Origin: Poriferisodalis sp026713105
GTDB lineage: Bacteria; Actinomycetota; Acidimicrobiia; Acidimicrobiales; Poriferisodalaceae
DNA length: 64,000 nucleotides
NCBI GenBank assembly: GCA_965115995.1
Contig: OZ220472.1
Span: forward strand, 1,426,001 to 1,490,000
Reading direction: 5' to 3'
The notes beneath the pieces are model-generated. The model did not search any database. It had not been told where the DNA came from and saw only the letters and a program-made list of their open reading frames with translations. This document shows positions 1-7,513 of the stretch, piece by piece. A program made the position numbers and the translations under genes. Positions within the stretch are counted from its first letter, which is position 1. Every line of letters begins with the position of its first letter.

Positions 1-310
1 ACACGTCGGCTGAGGCCACGGTGCGGGCGAGGTCGATGAGGTCGTGCTGCAGGATGAGGCAGACACCGGTGCCGAGCTTGATCGTCGACGTGCGTGCGGC
101 TGCGACGCCGATGGAGACGAACGGGTCCATCATGTGGAGGTAGGTGCCTGGCAGTTGGCCGCCGTTGGGGTACGGGCTCTCGCGAGACGTCGGGATATGA
201 GTGTGCTCGGGGTACCAGACCGAGTGGTAGCGCCGTTCTTCGAGTTCTTGGGCCAGATCGCCTGGATCGATGCCGCCGTAGTGATTTCCTGTTAGATACC
301 CGAATTTCAT
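1..310 (-). CDS. LLM-class (luciferase-like) F420-dependent oxidoreductase, 3' part cut by window edge
   Basis: Only the first 103 codons are inside the window. The ATG is at 308-310 and the reading continues past base 1. The N-terminus begins MKFGYLTGNHYGG and contains VWYPEH and a stretch ending TSTIKLGTGV, the usual first beta strands of luciferase-like TIM barrels. Such enzymes use F420H2 or FMNH2 to oxidise or reduce varied substrates in the cytoplasm, and the substrate cannot be read here. A weak TTAGG lies about ten bases upstream. The leader region is repeat A1, which is nearly identical to the leader of the thioesterase at 9291-9641. F420 rather than FMN use is inferred from the actinobacterial setting. 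Confidence 0.78.
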   Translation of the reverse strand, partial: MKFGYLTGNHYGGIDPGDLAQELEERRYHSVWYPEHTHIPTSRESPYPNGGQLPGTYLHMMDPFVSIGVAAARTSTIKLGTGVCLILQHDLIDLARTVASADV

Positions 311-320
311 GGCGCGCAGC

Positions 321-431
321 CTAAGAGGCTGAGCCGATAGGCGAAGCCGTGGCCCGAGCGGCCCGTGAGCGACAGCGAACAAGAGCGGGAAACAACTGGT
401 AGGACAGCGGGAAGGTTCACCTATCCGCGCA
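321..431. repeat. Repeat family A, copy A1 (leader-like, 111 bp)
   Basis: This 111-bp segment matches 9652-9762 at 107 of 111 positions without gaps. Both copies start ten bases outside the ATG of a minus-strand gene, and the similarity weakens but continues into the ribosome-binding region. Copy A1 is followed directly by repeat B1. No transposase or terminal inverted repeat is visible. Confidence 0.85.
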
Positions 432-440
432 CCTTCTCAG

Positions 441-553
441 GAGCCGCGCGGGTGCGTGCGCCCGCTGTGGGAGCGGCATGACCCTCTGCTCCCGCGATCC
501 AGCAGGTCGCAACGTCGCAGAGTCTCCTGCCGCTCCCACAGCTATGGCATCTG
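441..553. repeat. Repeat family B, copy B1, with 79-bp long hairpin (filled form)
   Basis: A 113-bp unit. It has a 23-base left flank (441-463), a perfect 15-bp inverted repeat (464-478 with 528-542), a 49-base loop and an 11-base right flank (543-553). The loop contains an inner CTCTGC/GCAGAG stem and a GCGA/TCGC stem. Copy B2 (59642-59754) has the same length and an almost identical loop, but the outer stem differs at four base pairs, each changed on both sides. Copy B3 (9249-9289) has the flanks without the hairpin. This could be a structured RNA or a small hairpin mobile element. Confidence 0.85.
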
Positions 554-573
554 GGCGCTATCCGTTGAGGCAT

Positions 574-1332
574 TCAGCCGCGGCCGACCAGGGGCATGCC
601 GTTGGCCATGACGGTCATGGTGAGCACGTTGGTGTCGGCTGGCAGCTCTGCCATGTACAGCACGGCTCGGGCCACGTCGTCGACATCCATGAGCGGCTCG
701 GCCCGGGTGCTGCCGTCGGCCTGGGGTACACCGGTGGCCATCGGGGCAGTCAGGGGCGATTCGGCGTTGCCGATGTCAATCTGCCCCACGGTGATGCCGT
801 GATCGCGGCCTTCCAACGACAGGGCTTTGGTCAGCCCGGTAATCGCGTGTTTGGTGGCGGTGTACGGGGACGAGTGCGGTCGCGGTGTCTGTGCCGACAC
901 CGAGCCGTTGTTGATGATCCGGCCGCCTGACGGGTCCTGACGCTTCATTTGAGCGAAGGCTGCACGAGCACAGAGCCACGATCCGGTCAGGTTCACCCCG
1001 ACCGTGGCCATCCAGTCGGCAATCGGCAGCTCATCCACCGGCACGGGGCGGGTGCCCATGCCGGCGTTGTTGAACAGCAGGTCGACCCGGCCGAACCGGT
1101 CGGTGGCTGCGGCGAAGAGTGCGTCAACCTGATCGGGAGCTGAGACGTCGGCGGTGACGGCTACGGCCTCGCCGGTGCATTCGTCCACCACCTCGTCGAG
1201 CAGCTCACGGCGGCGACCGCACACGACCATCTGCCAGCCGGCCTCCGACAGTGCGAGCGCGCATGCTCGACCGATGCCGGTTCCGCCGCCGGTGATGATT
1301 GCCACCCGGTCATATGGACGCGTTTCGGTCAT
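574..1332 (-). CDS. SDR-family NAD(P)-dependent oxidoreductase
   Basis: A 252-residue classical short-chain dehydrogenase. It has the Rossmann motif TGGGTGIG near residue 15, NNAG near residue 90, and a catalytic Ser followed by YTATK (Tyr-x-x-x-Lys). It is cytoplasmic and probably oxidises or reduces an alcohol/ketone; the substrate is not deducible. The ATG at 1330-1332 overlaps the glnS stop as ATGA, so the two are probably translationally coupled. This start gives MTETRPYDR directly before the first beta strand and avoids a long non-homologous extension. Repeat B1 lies 20 bp beyond the stop codon. Confidence 0.9.
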   Translation of the reverse strand: MTETRPYDRVAIITGGGTGIGRACALALSEAGWQMVVCGRRRELLDEVVDECTGEAVAVTADVSAPDQVDALFAAATDRFGRVDLLFNNAGMGTRPVPVDELPIADWMATVGVNLTGSWLCARAAFAQMKRQDPSGGRIINNGSVSAQTPRPHSSPYTATKHAITGLTKALSLEGRDHGITVGQIDIGNAESPLTAPMATGVPQADGSTRAEPLMDVDDVARAVLYMAELPADTNVLTMTVMANGMPLVGRG

Positions 1333-3116
1333 CTGCCGCCTCCCTGGCTTGCCGGACGGGCAGTGCCGCCGGATTGCTGCTGCCGCTTCTGAATGTTCGC
1401 CCATTCGTCACGCAGCCCCACAGTGCGGTGGAACAACGAGGTCAGCTCGCCATCGGCGCAGAAGTAGCCGAGGCGCTCGAATTGGACCACTTCACCGGGA
1501 GAGACATCGGCGATGGCGGGCTCGGCGACGCCAGCGCACAATTCGCGTGAGTTCGGATGCAGATCATCGAGGGGATCGTCGGTGCGCTCGCCCGGAAGCT
1601 CGGCATCGAAGAGCCGTTCGTACAGGGCGGCTTCGATCGGCACGGCGTAGTCGGCGCTGACCCAGTGGATGGTGGCCTTGACCTTGCGGCCGTCTGGGGC
1701 CTGGCCGCCCGAGGTCTCGGGGTCATAGGTGCAGTGCACTTCGGTGACTTGCCCGTCGGCGTCGGTCACAGCGTCAACGCAGCGAACGAAGTAGCCAGCA
1801 CGCAGCCGCACCTCGCGGCCTGGCGTGAGCCGGAAGTACTTTGGCGGCGCTTCCAGCCGGAAGTCGTCCTGCTCGATCCACAACGTCCCGCTGAATGGCA
1901 CTTGGCGGGTGCCCGTCGATGGATCTTCCGGGTTGTTGACCGCCTCGCGATACTCGGTGACCGGCGTCCCGTCGTCGCTGGTGGGCCAATTGGTGATCAC
2001 CAGCTTCAGCGGCCTCAATACAGCCATGCGCCGTGGGGCCGTCGCGTTGAGCTCGGTGCGTACGAACGACTCCAGCAGCTCCGGGGCGTGGCGGCTGTTG
2101 GTGCGTGCCACCCCGATGAACGCGCAAAACTCCCGGATCGCTGAGGGGGGATAGCCACGTCGGCGCAACGCCCGCAGCGTCGGCAGCCGGGGGTCGTCCC
2201 AGCCGTCGACATAGCCGCCCTCCACGAGACGGCGCAGGATCCGCTTGGAGGTGATCGTGCGGGTCAGCTCCAGGCGGGCGAACTCGGTCTGATGCGGGCG
2301 GTCGCCGTCGTAACCCAGATCGGCCAGCGGCAGGTGCTCCAGGTACCAGTCGTACAGCGCACGGTTGTCGCGGAACTCCAGCGTGCACAGCGAATGGGTG
2401 ACGCCCTCGATGGCATCGCTCTGGCCGTGTGCCCAGTCGTAGGTGGGGTAGATGCACCAGCGATCGCCGCTGCGGTAGTGGTGAGCATGGCGGATGCGGT
2501 ACATCACTGGGTCGCGCAGCTGCATGTTCTCGTGCTGCATGTCGATGCGGGCACGCAGCACGCGGCTGCCTTCGGGATGCTGGCCGGCAGCCATCTCGCG
2601 GAAGAGGCGCAGGTTCTCCGGGGCCGGCCGGGCGCGGTGCGGGCTCTCGGTGCCTGGGCGGCCGAAGCCTCCCCGCCCCGCCGAGATGGTCGCTGCGTCC
2701 TGATCGTCGACGTAGGCCAGACCCCGCTCGATCAGATGCTCAGCCCACTCGTAGAGCTGTGCGAAGTAGTCCGATGCGTAGCGGATCTCGTCGGGCTCGA
2801 AGCCGAGCCACCGCACGTCGTCGACGATGGCGTCGACGTACTCGGGACTCTCGGTTGCGGGATTGGTGTCGTCGAAGCGCAGAAAGCAGCGGCCGCCGAA
2901 TTCGGAGGCCACGGTGAAATCCAAGCAGATCGCCTTGGCGTGCCCGATGTGGAGATACCCATTCGGTTCCGGCGGGAAGCGGGTCTGGACCCTGCCGTCG
3001 AAGCGGTGCGACCCCAGGTCGTCGACGACCTGATCGCGAATGAAATCGCGCCCGCCGCCATCGGGCGACTCGCTCGGGGAGGCGGCAGCGCTGGCGGGCC
3101 CGGTTCGCTCAGGCAC
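1329..3116 (-). CDS. glnS: Glutaminyl-tRNA synthetase
   Basis: A 595-residue class I tRNA synthetase that charges tRNA-Gln with glutamine. The signature PPEPNGYLHIGHAK (HIGH at residues 56-59) is typical of GlnRS/GluRS. The second ATP-binding loop reads TSKRIL, close to the MSKRKL form of GlnRS. The catalytic core is followed by beta-barrel anticodon-binding domains ending in the usual GLRDEW region. The start is GTG, seven bases after the SCO6745-like stop, and the gene overlaps the SDR gene downstream. Most actinobacteria lack GlnRS and use GatCAB transamidation, so this is a noteworthy lineage marker. GluRS is less likely because the FIRDQVVDDL N-terminus is GlnRS-like. Confidence 0.93.
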   Translation of the reverse strand: MPERTGPASAAASPSESPDGGGRDFIRDQVVDDLGSHRFDGRVQTRFPPEPNGYLHIGHAKAICLDFTVASEFGGRCFLRFDDTNPATESPEYVDAIVDDVRWLGFEPDEIRYASDYFAQLYEWAEHLIERGLAYVDDQDAATISAGRGGFGRPGTESPHRARPAPENLRLFREMAAGQHPEGSRVLRARIDMQHENMQLRDPVMYRIRHAHHYRSGDRWCIYPTYDWAHGQSDAIEGVTHSLCTLEFRDNRALYDWYLEHLPLADLGYDGDRPHQTEFARLELTRTITSKRILRRLVEGGYVDGWDDPRLPTLRALRRRGYPPSAIREFCAFIGVARTNSRHAPELLESFVRTELNATAPRRMAVLRPLKLVITNWPTSDDGTPVTEYREAVNNPEDPSTGTRQVPFSGTLWIEQDDFRLEAPPKYFRLTPGREVRLRAGYFVRCVDAVTDADGQVTEVHCTYDPETSGGQAPDGRKVKATIHWVSADYAVPIEAALYERLFDAELPGERTDDPLDDLHPNSRELCAGVAEPAIADVSPGEVVQFERLGYFCADGELTSLFHRTVGLRDEWANIQKRQQQSGGTARPASQGGGR

Positions 3117-3122
3117 GGGACC

Positions 3123-4022
3123 TCAGGCTGCGACGGTGACGTGGGGAGGCGGCCAGACACCCGCCACGATGCCGGTCTCCACCAGGTAGCCCGTGATGCG
3201 CTCGAGCCGTTCCAGAAGTGCGTCGAGATCGCCTGGCGGCAACGCATCGGCCGCAGCTGACGACAGCCGGTCGGTGTCGTGTTCGACGGCTCGGCGCGCA
3301 GCGTTGCCTTCGGGCGTCTGCTCGCCCTCAGCAGTGATCCATCCCCGATCAATGAGCCGTCGGCACGCCGCGTCCCACTCTTCGGCGCTCCAGCCGCGGA
3401 TCTTCTGGATGGTGGCACCGTTGCCATGGCCACCGGTGGTCATCATCACGTGGCACTCGACGGGGTCGAGGTCACCGGCGGCGAGGGCGATGTTGTGGGC
3501 GTCGAAGCGGAACTCGCGCAGCAGCGTGCAGCCGTGCCAGAGGTCCATGACGTCACCGCCGCCGGTGCTGTCGCTCGGCCACGGTTCCGATGCCCAGCCC
3601 GCGTACAGGGGGCGTGCACCGATCGGCAGATCGCCTGCAAAGCTTCGCAGCGCAGCCGCCGCCGCCCCGATGTCGTCGGGGTCTGGGTACTCGCCCAAGG
3701 CCCGCTGCATCGACGCCGTCGTGAACTCGAGTTGGCGGGCACGAACGGCGTCGGGTTCCATGATGTCCCAGCAGCCCGGCACTGCTCGTTCCACCATGCG
3801 CGGGGCGAAGTTGTAGAACACCGCGGTCACGGTCGCAGCGCTGACCCTGCCCATGGGGGCTGAGCGGTACGCGAAGTAGGCATGCCACCACCCCTTGAAG
3901 CCGTCGTCGTTGAATCCGTAGATCTCCGGTGAGTAGTACGCGACGGTGTGGATGGGCTCGACCGTGCGGCCCATCCGCCGGATGGGGCTGCGGCGGTCTT
4001 CGGTACGTGGAATCTCGCCCAT
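3123..4022 (-). CDS. SCO6745-family protein (HTH-like, actinobacterial)
   Basis: A 299-residue protein resembling the actinobacterial SCO6745 family, whose biochemical function is not established. Features visible are an N-terminal HTVAYYSPE motif, a mid-region rich in aromatic residues (YAGWASEPWP), and a C-terminal part (TIQKIRGWSAEEWDAAC..WITAEGEQTPEG) that looks like a winged-helix transcription-factor fold. The ATG at 4020-4022 has a strong GAGGAG six bases upstream. It is the first gene of a minus-strand unit continuing into glnS and the SDR. The 187-bp gap to the divergent SRPBCC gene contains an 18-bp perfect palindrome. Family assignment is from pattern recognition and is moderately sure. 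Confidence 0.65.
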   Translation of the reverse strand: MGEIPRTEDRRSPIRRMGRTVEPIHTVAYYSPEIYGFNDDGFKGWWHAYFAYRSAPMGRVSAATVTAVFYNFAPRMVERAVPGCWDIMEPDAVRARQLEFTTASMQRALGEYPDPDDIGAAAAALRSFAGDLPIGARPLYAGWASEPWPSDSTGGGDVMDLWHGCTLLREFRFDAHNIALAAGDLDPVECHVMMTTGGHGNGATIQKIRGWSAEEWDAACRRLIDRGWITAEGEQTPEGNAARRAVEHDTDRLSSAAADALPPGDLDALLERLERITGYLVETGIVAGVWPPPHVTVAA

Positions 4023-4070
4023 GGGGAACTCCTCGGCTGCACGACGCGGTGCGATCTGGGCGGGCGTCCG

Positions 4071-4088
4071 CTGCCCGGGCCCGGGCAG
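4071..4088. promoter_or_regulatory. 18-bp perfect palindrome in divergent intergenic region
   Basis: The sequence CTGCCCGGGCCCGGGCAG is identical to its reverse complement. It sits 48 bp from the SCO6745-like start and 121 bp from the SRPBCC start. A dimeric operator is plausible; a GC-rich hairpin is the alternative. No regulator is assigned. Confidence 0.45.
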
Positions 4089-4209
4089 TGTTGGTTGGGC
4101 CGCTCGCGGTCGGCGCAATGGTATGGCGCGCTCAGCCCTGCCGCAGCGTCGAACCCTCATCGAAACCTTGGTTGCGCCCTCGCGGGTGGGCGAAACTACG
4201 GTCTTGCCC

Positions 4210-4680
4210 ATGACCGTTCACGGAATGCATCACGAAGCCAGCGTGGAGATCGCGGCCACGCCCGAGGCTGTCTATTCCTTGGTGTCCGACGTGACCCGGA
4301 TGGGGGAGTGGAGCCCCGAGAATGTCGGGGCCGACTGGACCAGCGACACGCCGAGCACGCATGGCGCGACCTTCGAAGGGCACAATCGAATCGACGAGCG
4401 TGAGTGGAGCGTTCCCTGCACCGTCACGGCGGCCCAATCCCCGGTGTGCTTCGAATGGGTGACCCGGCCAGACGACCCCGAGGGCCCCTACGTGCGCTGG
4501 ACCTACCGCATGGCGCCCAACGACGCTGGAGGCACGTTGCTGAGCGAGGTCTGGGACGTCCTGGCGCTGCCGCCCACGCTGCGAGATCTGAGCTCGGAGC
4601 AGTTGGCAGCCCGGGCCGATGTCGTGCGTGCCGGGATGGCCGCAACCCTCCAAGCCATCAAGACTGCCGCAGAGTCTTAG
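4210..4680 (+). CDS. SRPBCC-family (polyketide cyclase/dehydrase-like) protein
   Basis: A 156-residue START/Bet v1-like protein that probably binds a hydrophobic ligand. The N-terminal pattern (EASVEIAATPEAVYSLVSDV then RMGEWSPEN) is the standard opening of actinobacterial SRPBCC domains, followed by alternating beta strands and a long C-terminal helix (AARADVVRAGMAATLQAI). The ATG at 4210 is chosen because it directly precedes the first strand; an ATG at 4225 is possible. It is transcribed divergently from the SCO6745-like/glnS unit and ends in a hairpin shared with the convergent gene. The ligand is unknown. Confidence 0.8.
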   Translation: MTVHGMHHEASVEIAATPEAVYSLVSDVTRMGEWSPENVGADWTSDTPSTHGATFEGHNRIDEREWSVPCTVTAAQSPVCFEWVTRPDDPEGPYVRWTYRMAPNDAGGTLLSEVWDVLALPPTLRDLSSEQLAARADVVRAGMAATLQAIKTAAES

Positions 4681-4693
4681 CGCAACGGCGCTA
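4678..4693. terminator. Palindrome containing both stop codons of convergent genes
   Basis: TAGCGC-AACG-GCGCTA is a 6-bp inverted repeat with a 4-base loop. The left arm starts with the TAG stop of the SRPBCC gene. The right arm contains the TAG stop (CTA on this strand) of the minus-strand gene at 4691-5260. It may act as a short bidirectional terminator, though no U-tract follows. Confidence 0.45.
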
Positions 4694-5260
4694 GGCGGGT
4701 ACTTCGTCGTACCAGTCGTTGGCGTGGTGCAGGAGGTAGTCGCAGATCTTGGTGCACAGGTCGAACGGGCCGCACATGTCGTCTTCGCCCTGCAGCAGCG
4801 CCTGGAGCGACAGTTCCCGGCGGGCCACGATCATCAGCGTCCGCCTGGCCGGGTCGGTCACCGAGGTGAGCGAGTCGATGGCGGACACTTCCACCGGCAG
4901 GGCTGTGCCGCCCAGACCCGCCAGGTCGGTGGCCAACACCAACATGTCGGGGCTGTGGTCCAGCGGCGGCAGGGCCCACGTGAAGATCAGGGGCAGCCAG
5001 AATTCGTCGGGAGGCAGATCGTTCTCAGGCGTTGCCCACAGCACGTCCTCGAACGACAGGAGCGTCCGCGGGTCGGCTTCGAGCGTGAGGTGCAGGTCGA
5101 GCGGGCCGCCGCAGGCTTCCGCGGGGTGCAGATCGACCTCCCACGTTTGGCGCAGACTGTAGGTCTCGATGAACTGCCGTTCGTCGTGGATGTGGAACCC
5201 ATGCGCGTGCGCATGATCCTTCAGGCTTGCCACGTAACCGGTGATGTCGATCGCTGCCAT
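4691..5260 (-). CDS. Hypothetical protein, 189 aa
   Basis: I do not recognise a family. The ATG at 5258-5260 gives MAAIDITGYVASLKDHAHAHGFHIHDERQ. The middle is rich in acidic residues and strands (WEVDLHPAEACGGPLDLHLTLEADP), and a C-terminal half holds three cysteines (MCGPFDLCTKICDY). No signal peptide or membrane segment is visible, so it is probably cytoplasmic. It is convergent with the SRPBCC gene and divergent from the inositol-phosphatase-like gene. Longer readings upstream are arginine/serine-rich and look non-coding. Codon use in the chosen part resembles neighbouring genes. Confidence 0.7.
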   Translation of the reverse strand: MAAIDITGYVASLKDHAHAHGFHIHDERQFIETYSLRQTWEVDLHPAEACGGPLDLHLTLEADPRTLLSFEDVLWATPENDLPPDEFWLPLIFTWALPPLDHSPDMLVLATDLAGLGGTALPVEVSAIDSLTSVTDPARRTLMIVARRELSLQALLQGEDDMCGPFDLCTKICDYLLHHANDWYDEVPA

Positions 5261-5469
5261 CGGGATACTCCCCACGCGGCGCTGAAACGATGCGCGGAGG
5301 CTATAGCCCGGAACGGCCCGGTTCGACCGAATTGCGGTCAGCGATTGGGCCGGCGCAAGCAGCCAACTACTGTGCGCCCGATGCGGTCCGATGCTCTGGC
5401 CAACTCGGTTCGGCAGGACGCGACCCCAAGACTGCCCCGAAGACTGCATTGCCGGGGCTGGAACGTGCA

Positions 5470-6222
5470 ATGACCGCTGCCGGCCATGACTGGCTCGACC
5501 TGCTGCAGCGCACTGCGGACGCGGTGCAGGCATCGCTCAGCACATTCGACCGCTGGCACGACGGAGGTGACCGTCCCGATCAGTACGCGCTGGACCAGGT
5601 GGCCGACGCAGCAGCGCTCGATGTGCTTGACGCGGCAGGCGTGGGTGTGCTGAGCGAGGAGTCCGGCCTGCGCTCTGCCTCGGGCGACGAAACGGTCATC
5701 GTCGATCCAGTCGACGGCTCCACCAACGCCTCACGGGGCATCCCGCACTACTGCATCAGCCTCTGTGTCGTCGACGGGCTCACACCGGTGGCGGGTCTCG
5801 TGCGCCACCTCGTGTCGGGCGAGGAGTTCACGGCCACAGCTGACGGCGGCGCACACCGGAATGGCCACCCGATCAGCCCCAGCGGCCACACGAGCGGTGA
5901 GCAGGCCGTCATCGGCGTCTCAGGACGTCCCAGCCCCGACTTGCCGGTCTGGCAGGTTCGGGTACTCGGCTCGGCGGCGCTGGATCTGTGTGCGGTCGCC
6001 TGCGGCCGCCTCGACGGCTACATCGACCTCAACTCCAACCACGGCGTCTGGGATTACGCCGCAGGCATCCTGATCTGCGATGAGGCAGGAGCATGGACCG
6101 GCGAGGCCGACGACAAAGAACTGTTTCACCTCAGCCACAGCGAGCGCCGAGGGCCCATCGCCGCCAGTACAGCGCAGCTTGCGAGCTTGCTCGACGGCTC
6201 CGGCCAGCGGGACCGCCGGTAG
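5470..6222 (+). CDS. Inositol monophosphatase-family protein
   Basis: A 250-residue Mg-dependent sugar phosphatase of the IMPase/FBPase fold. It has the metal-binding motifs LSEES near residue 62, VDPVDGSTN near residue 78 and VWDYAAG near residue 194. Members hydrolyse inositol-1-phosphate, histidinol phosphate, fructose-1,6-bisphosphate or PAP, and sequence alone does not decide among these. The ATG at 5470 is chosen because it lies just before the first helix; upstream sequence reads as non-coding. The tRNA-Val gene begins 21 bp downstream on the same strand. Confidence 0.85.
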   Translation: MTAAGHDWLDLLQRTADAVQASLSTFDRWHDGGDRPDQYALDQVADAAALDVLDAAGVGVLSEESGLRSASGDETVIVDPVDGSTNASRGIPHYCISLCVVDGLTPVAGLVRHLVSGEEFTATADGGAHRNGHPISPSGHTSGEQAVIGVSGRPSPDLPVWQVRVLGSAALDLCAVACGRLDGYIDLNSNHGVWDYAAGILICDEAGAWTGEADDKELFHLSHSERRGPIAASTAQLASLLDGSGQRDRR

Positions 6223-6243
6223 CCTGCGAGACCGGGCCGACGG

Positions 6244-6317
6244 GGGCGCTTAGCTCAGCTGGCGAGAGCACCTCCCTTACAAGGAGGGGGTCGCAGGTTC
6301 GAGTCCTGCAGCGCCCA
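6244..6317 (+). tRNA. tRNA-Val (anticodon TAC)
   Basis: A complete cloverleaf can be drawn. The acceptor GGGCGCT pairs with AGCGCCC, the D-arm has GCTC/GAGC, and the anticodon stem CCTCC/GGAGG encloses CTTACAA (anticodon TAC, reading GUA). The T-arm is GCAGG-TTCGAGT-CCTGC. The discriminator base is A, followed by CCC, so the 3' CCA is not fully encoded. Confidence 0.97.
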
Positions 6318-6340
6318 CCCCAGCGCCCCGGCGGGTGCGA

Positions 6341-7474
6341 TCAGTAGATGCGGGGGATGATCCGGTAGGGCACTCGCCGCCGGTACTCCGCCCATTTGTC
6401 AGGGCCGTATTTCTCTGCGCAACGTTTGTCATCGTCCATCTGGCGGTAGGTGAACAGAGCGAGGACGTAACCGAAATAGACCCACGCCCAAAGGTTGCCG
6501 AGGTGGCCCCAGCTCAAGGCGAGGGCCAGTCCGTAGAAGCCCTCGCCCAGGTAGTTGGGATGCCGGGATGCGCCCCAAAAACCGCTGCACAGGATCTTGC
6601 GTTCGCCGGCCTCGATGATTTCGGGCCTGATGCCCAGGAAGGCGCGCTCAGGCCATCGCTTGAACGTGTACTTCTGCATGTTGGCGCCACGGCTGATGCA
6701 CCAGCCCACGACGAACAGCGCCGGCGTCACGATCAGCCAGAGATACCGCCAGACGCCTGCGTGCGGGGGGTCGGCATGCGCGGCCATGCCCCACATCGGG
6801 ATGATGAACATCCAGCCGTAGACGATCAGCGCCCCCCAGAACATCTTGAAGCCGAGGCGCTCGTAGATGACGTCGTAGGTGTAGAGCTGCACTCGTTCGA
6901 ACACGAAGTAGTCGAACACGTAGAACGTGAAGAACGCAGCGAAGAGATAGGCGCCCGGGTTCGGGTCGTCGAAGTTGTCGTAGTGCCAGGCCGCGCCCGA
7001 GAAGGCGTTCAGCGACAGCATCGTGCCGCCGACGATGTAGAAGTACATCTTCAAGTCGATGCGGTCGTTGAAGAATTGCATCTCTTGGGCGCGCCCGAAC
7101 CAGCACGCCAGGAACTTGCTGCGGACGTCTCCCTCGGGCTGGCTGAACACGGCAATCAGCGTCATGACGACCGCCAGCACCGTGCCGCCCGCCACGGCGT
7201 ACAGCGATGAGCGGTAGAACCAGTCGCGCGGCATGCCCGTGAGCTCGAACCACCACAGCACCTGGGCCACTACGAACACGAGCAAGCCGTTGAGCCGGTA
7301 GCTGCGGGGCTGGCCGGTCTTGCTGTCGACGACGTAGCCGGGGACGCGCTTTCCCGGCAGCACCATCTGCAGCACGAAGAAGGCGACGAACACGAACAGC
7401 GGTGTGAGAAACCCCAGCACCGCCTCGCCCGCAGTCAGCTCGACCAAGTGCTCTATGCCGAGCCATTCGAACAT
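6341..7474 (-). CDS. ERG4/ERG24-family membrane reductase (sterol-reductase-like), copy 1
   Basis: A 377-residue polytopic membrane protein with about eight hydrophobic segments. The C-terminal signature FWGASRHPNYLGEG followed by EYRRRVPYRIIPRIY is that of the ERG4/ERG24 sterol C14/C24(28) reductase family, NADPH-dependent integral membrane enzymes. Bacterial members may act on sterols, hopanoids or other isoprenoids; the substrate is unknown. It is followed upstream on the same strand by a close paralogue, 39 bp away, pointing to tandem duplication. It keeps the canonical RHPNY motif, unlike its paralogue. Confidence 0.8.
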   Translation of the reverse strand: MFEWLGIEHLVELTAGEAVLGFLTPLFVFVAFFVLQMVLPGKRVPGYVVDSKTGQPRSYRLNGLLVFVVAQVLWWFELTGMPRDWFYRSSLYAVAGGTVLAVVMTLIAVFSQPEGDVRSKFLACWFGRAQEMQFFNDRIDLKMYFYIVGGTMLSLNAFSGAAWHYDNFDDPNPGAYLFAAFFTFYVFDYFVFERVQLYTYDVIYERLGFKMFWGALIVYGWMFIIPMWGMAAHADPPHAGVWRYLWLIVTPALFVVGWCISRGANMQKYTFKRWPERAFLGIRPEIIEAGERKILCSGFWGASRHPNYLGEGFYGLALALSWGHLGNLWAWVYFGYVLALFTYRQMDDDKRCAEKYGPDKWAEYRRRVPYRIIPRIY

Positions 7475-7513
7475 CGCTGGCTTCCTTTCCGCTGCCGGGG
7501 CAGCCGACCGCCT

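Noticed and set aside
478..930. Coding region on the plus strand across repeat B1 and the SDR gene
   Set aside because: It runs antisense to a clear SDR gene and has no recognisable domain; its start lies in the B1 hairpin.
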